From Gammaproteobacteria bacterium (GTDB lineage: Bacteria > Pseudomonadota > Gammaproteobacteria > Tenderiales > Tenderiaceae), in contig JALTMR010000410.1 in the NCBI GenBank assembly GCA_027001525.1, positions 1 through 7,119 on the forward strand: a stretch of 7,119 bases of DNA, in the 5' to 3' direction. This document shows positions 5,792 through 7,119 of the stretch, piece by piece. A model generated the notes under the pieces. That model had not been told where the DNA came from and did not search any database. It worked only from the letters and a program-made list of their open reading frames with translations. Numbering within the stretch: position 1 is the stretch's first letter; the number at the start of each line of letters is the position of its first letter. Both the position numbers and the translations under genes were made by a program.

Positions 5792-5825
5792 AAACAACCG
5801 GGCGGGAGGCGATCCCGCCCTGTTT
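5792..5825 (+). terminator. Hairpin between convergent genes, probably bidirectional terminator
   Basis: GGGCGGGA (5800-5807) and TCCCGCCC (5813-5820) form a perfect 8-bp stem with a GGCGA loop. AAACA (5792-5796) and TGTTT (5821-5825) extend it after a three-base bulge. T-rich tails occur on both strands (TGTTTGGTT and GGTTGTTTC), so it can serve both the upstream membrane-protein gene and ubiB. Confidence 0.7.
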
Positions 5826-5857
5826 GGTTAGTGCCACCACCCAGCAGTCTGCCGGAC

Positions 5858-7119
5858 CTAGTCGCGGCGACCAGATGGCCAGTAATTCACCAGCAGCAGC
5901 ACGGCCAGCCCCCCCAGAATCCAACTCGCCAACGGAACATCACCCACCATCGTCGGCGCATAGCCATCCAGCCCCAACACAACAGCAGCCCCCACCAACA
6001 TGGCTGCCGCCACCATCGCCACCACACTACGACGGTTGGCCTGCTTCAGCTCGCGGCGCAGTTTGACCAACTCCTTGGAGTTCCATTGCAACTCCAGCTG
6101 CCCCTCCTGGGTCCGTCTGGCGATGTCGTGGATCATGCCGGGCAACTGCGGCAGCTGCTCGGCCCACAACGGCAGGTTTGATTTAAGATTCCGCAACACC
6201 GCCCGAGGCCCGATCTGCTCACTCATCCAGCGCTCCAGAAAGGGTTTGGCGGTCTGCCACAGATCAAGCTCCGGATAGAGCTGTCGCCCCAAGCCCTCGA
6301 TATTCAGCAACGTCTTCTGTAACAGCACCAGCTGGGGCTGCACTTCCATATTGAAACGGCGCGCCGTCTGAAAAAGCCGCAGCAACAGGTTGCCGAAGGA
6401 GATATCTTTGAGCGGCCGTTCGAAAATGGGTTCGCAGACTGTGCGGATAGCCGATTCAAATTCATCCACCCGCGTGCTGGCCGGCACCCACTCAGACTCT
6501 ACGTGAAGCTGTGCCACACGGCGATAGTCGCGATTGAAAAAGGCGAGGAAATTTTCGGCCAGATAACGTTGATCCTCAATGGAAAGCGTCCCCATAATGC
6601 CAAAATCGACCGCCAGATACTGGCCCTCGGGGCTCACAAAAATGTTGCCGGGGTGCATATCGGCGTGAAAGAAATTGTGGCTGAACACCTGGGTAAAAAA
6701 TATCTCCACGCCCTGTTCAGACAACCGCTTCAGATCCACATTCTGGCGTCGCAGCTCGGGCACATTCCCCACCGGCGTGCCGTAGATGCGCTCCATCACC
6801 ATCACATCACGACGACAGTGAGGCCAGTACACCTCGGGGATATAGAGCAGGGGGGAGTCGGCAAAATTGCGCCTCAGCTGAGAGGCGTTGGCCGCTTCGC
6901 GCATCAGGTCCAGCTCATCGAGAATCGTCTTCTCGTAGTCATCCACAATCTCACAAGGATGCAGACGCCGGGCATCGGCTGAATAACGCTCGGCCAGCTG
7001 GGCGACGATGCGTAACAAGCTCACATCCCGCTGAATCACCTTTTTGATGCCGGGCCGCACCACCTTTACCACCACATCGGTGCCATCCAGCAGGCGCGCC
7101 ACATGAACCTGGGCGATGG
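5858..7119 (-). CDS. ubiB: Ubiquinone biosynthesis accessory ATPase UbiB, C-terminal part
   Basis: UbiB is an atypical kinase-fold ATPase (ABC1/ADCK/COQ8 family) needed for aerobic ubiquinone synthesis and attached to the inner membrane. About 420 codons are present out of roughly 545; the 5' end lies beyond base 7119. The frame continues past the GTG at 7102 as [12 protein letters not shown], which is the end of the family's Ala-rich loop, so GTG 7102 is not the start. Counting that Val as 1: the ATP-site lysine is Lys13 (VVVKVVRP), the acidic helix motif is at 61-65 (LDELD), the catalytic loop is HADMHPGN (146-153, Asp148 and Asn153), and the metal motif is VDFG (165-168). The stretch [10 protein letters not shown]...[21 protein letters not shown] is close to E. 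coli UbiB. Two hydrophobic segments (about 359-378 and 391-408) end the protein, as is usual for UbiB. The KxGQ motif lies outside the window. All visible key residues are intact. Confidence 0.96.
   Translation of the reverse strand, partial: IAQVHVARLLDGTDVVVKVVRPGIKKVIQRDVSLLRIVAQLAERYSADARRLHPCEIVDDYEKTILDELDLMREAANASQLRRNFADSPLLYIPEVYWPHCRRDVMVMERIYGTPVGNVPELRRQNVDLKRLSEQGVEIFFTQVFSHNFFHADMHPGNIFVSPEGQYLAVDFGIMGTLSIEDQRYLAENFLAFFNRDYRRVAQLHVESEWVPASTRVDEFESAIRTVCEPIFERPLKDISFGNLLLRLFQTARRFNMEVQPQLVLLQKTLLNIEGLGRQLYPELDLWQTAKPFLERWMSEQIGPRAVLRNLKSNLPLWAEQLPQLPGMIHDIARRTQEGQLELQWNSKELVKLRRELKQANRRSVVAMVAAAMLVGAAVVLGLDGYAPTMVGDVPLASWILGGLAVLLLVNYWPSGRRD

Noticed and set aside
5587..6066. A 159-codon + strand frame rich in Pro, His and Ser
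   Set aside because: It overlaps the membrane-protein gene in another frame, crosses the terminator and runs antisense to ubiB. Its proline- and histidine-rich composition is a by-product of the opposite-strand codons.
6503..6982. A 159-codon + strand frame opposite ubiB
   Set aside because: It lies wholly antisense to the conserved kinase core of ubiB, with no ribosome binding site or recognisable domain.
7100..7102. GTG on the - strand as the start of ubiB
   Set aside because: The frame continues to the window edge as IAQVHV, a conserved UbiB motif, so this is an internal valine codon and the gene is truncated by the window.

Overview
The window comes from a gammaproteobacterium outside the Enterobacterales. 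Base composition is moderately GC-rich. Gene content and order (gpmI-envC-ctpA-divergent polysaccharide deacetylase) match the arrangement known in Pseudomonas and relatives; E. coli has gpmM-envC-yibQ without ctpA. A ubiquinone-biosynthesis gene (ubiB) agrees with this. Nothing points to a mobile element, phage, CRISPR array, rRNA or tRNA.

Layout. Positions 1-4183 hold four genes on the + strand: the 3' part of gpmI (glycolysis), envC (amidase activator with a degenerate LytM domain), ctpA (periplasmic S41 protease with an intact Ser-Lys-Gln triad) and a YibQ-type divergent polysaccharide deacetylase. They are closely spaced and end at a strong intrinsic terminator (4238-4267). Three of the four products are exported, so this is mainly a cell-envelope and peptidoglycan-remodelling operon. 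Between the last stop codon and the terminator there is a compact unit of about 77 nt: a -10-like TATAAT over the stop codon, a 5' stem-loop, a C/U-rich stretch containing an anti-Shine-Dalgarno heptamer, and a terminator with eight T. It may be a 3'UTR-derived small RNA.

Positions 4268-5002 carry a separately transcribed yajL (DJ-1/PfpI family) gene. It starts at a GTG behind an excellent ribosome binding site, and its putative promoter has a 19-bp spacer containing a dyad. Positions 5003-5335 hold a very small gene (43 residues, four clustered cysteines) with its own strong ribosome binding site and terminator. Positions 5374-5825 hold a good extended -10 promoter, a 115-residue protein with two predicted membrane segments and no recognised family, and a hairpin terminator that probably works in both directions. 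Positions 5858-7119 on the - strand are the C-terminal three quarters of ubiB, whose start lies beyond the right edge.

The best candidates for something undescribed are the putative small RNA after the deacetylase gene, the 43-residue cysteine-rich protein, and the orphan membrane protein. The core genes are well-known families. Family assignments rest on motifs read by eye; no database search was possible.
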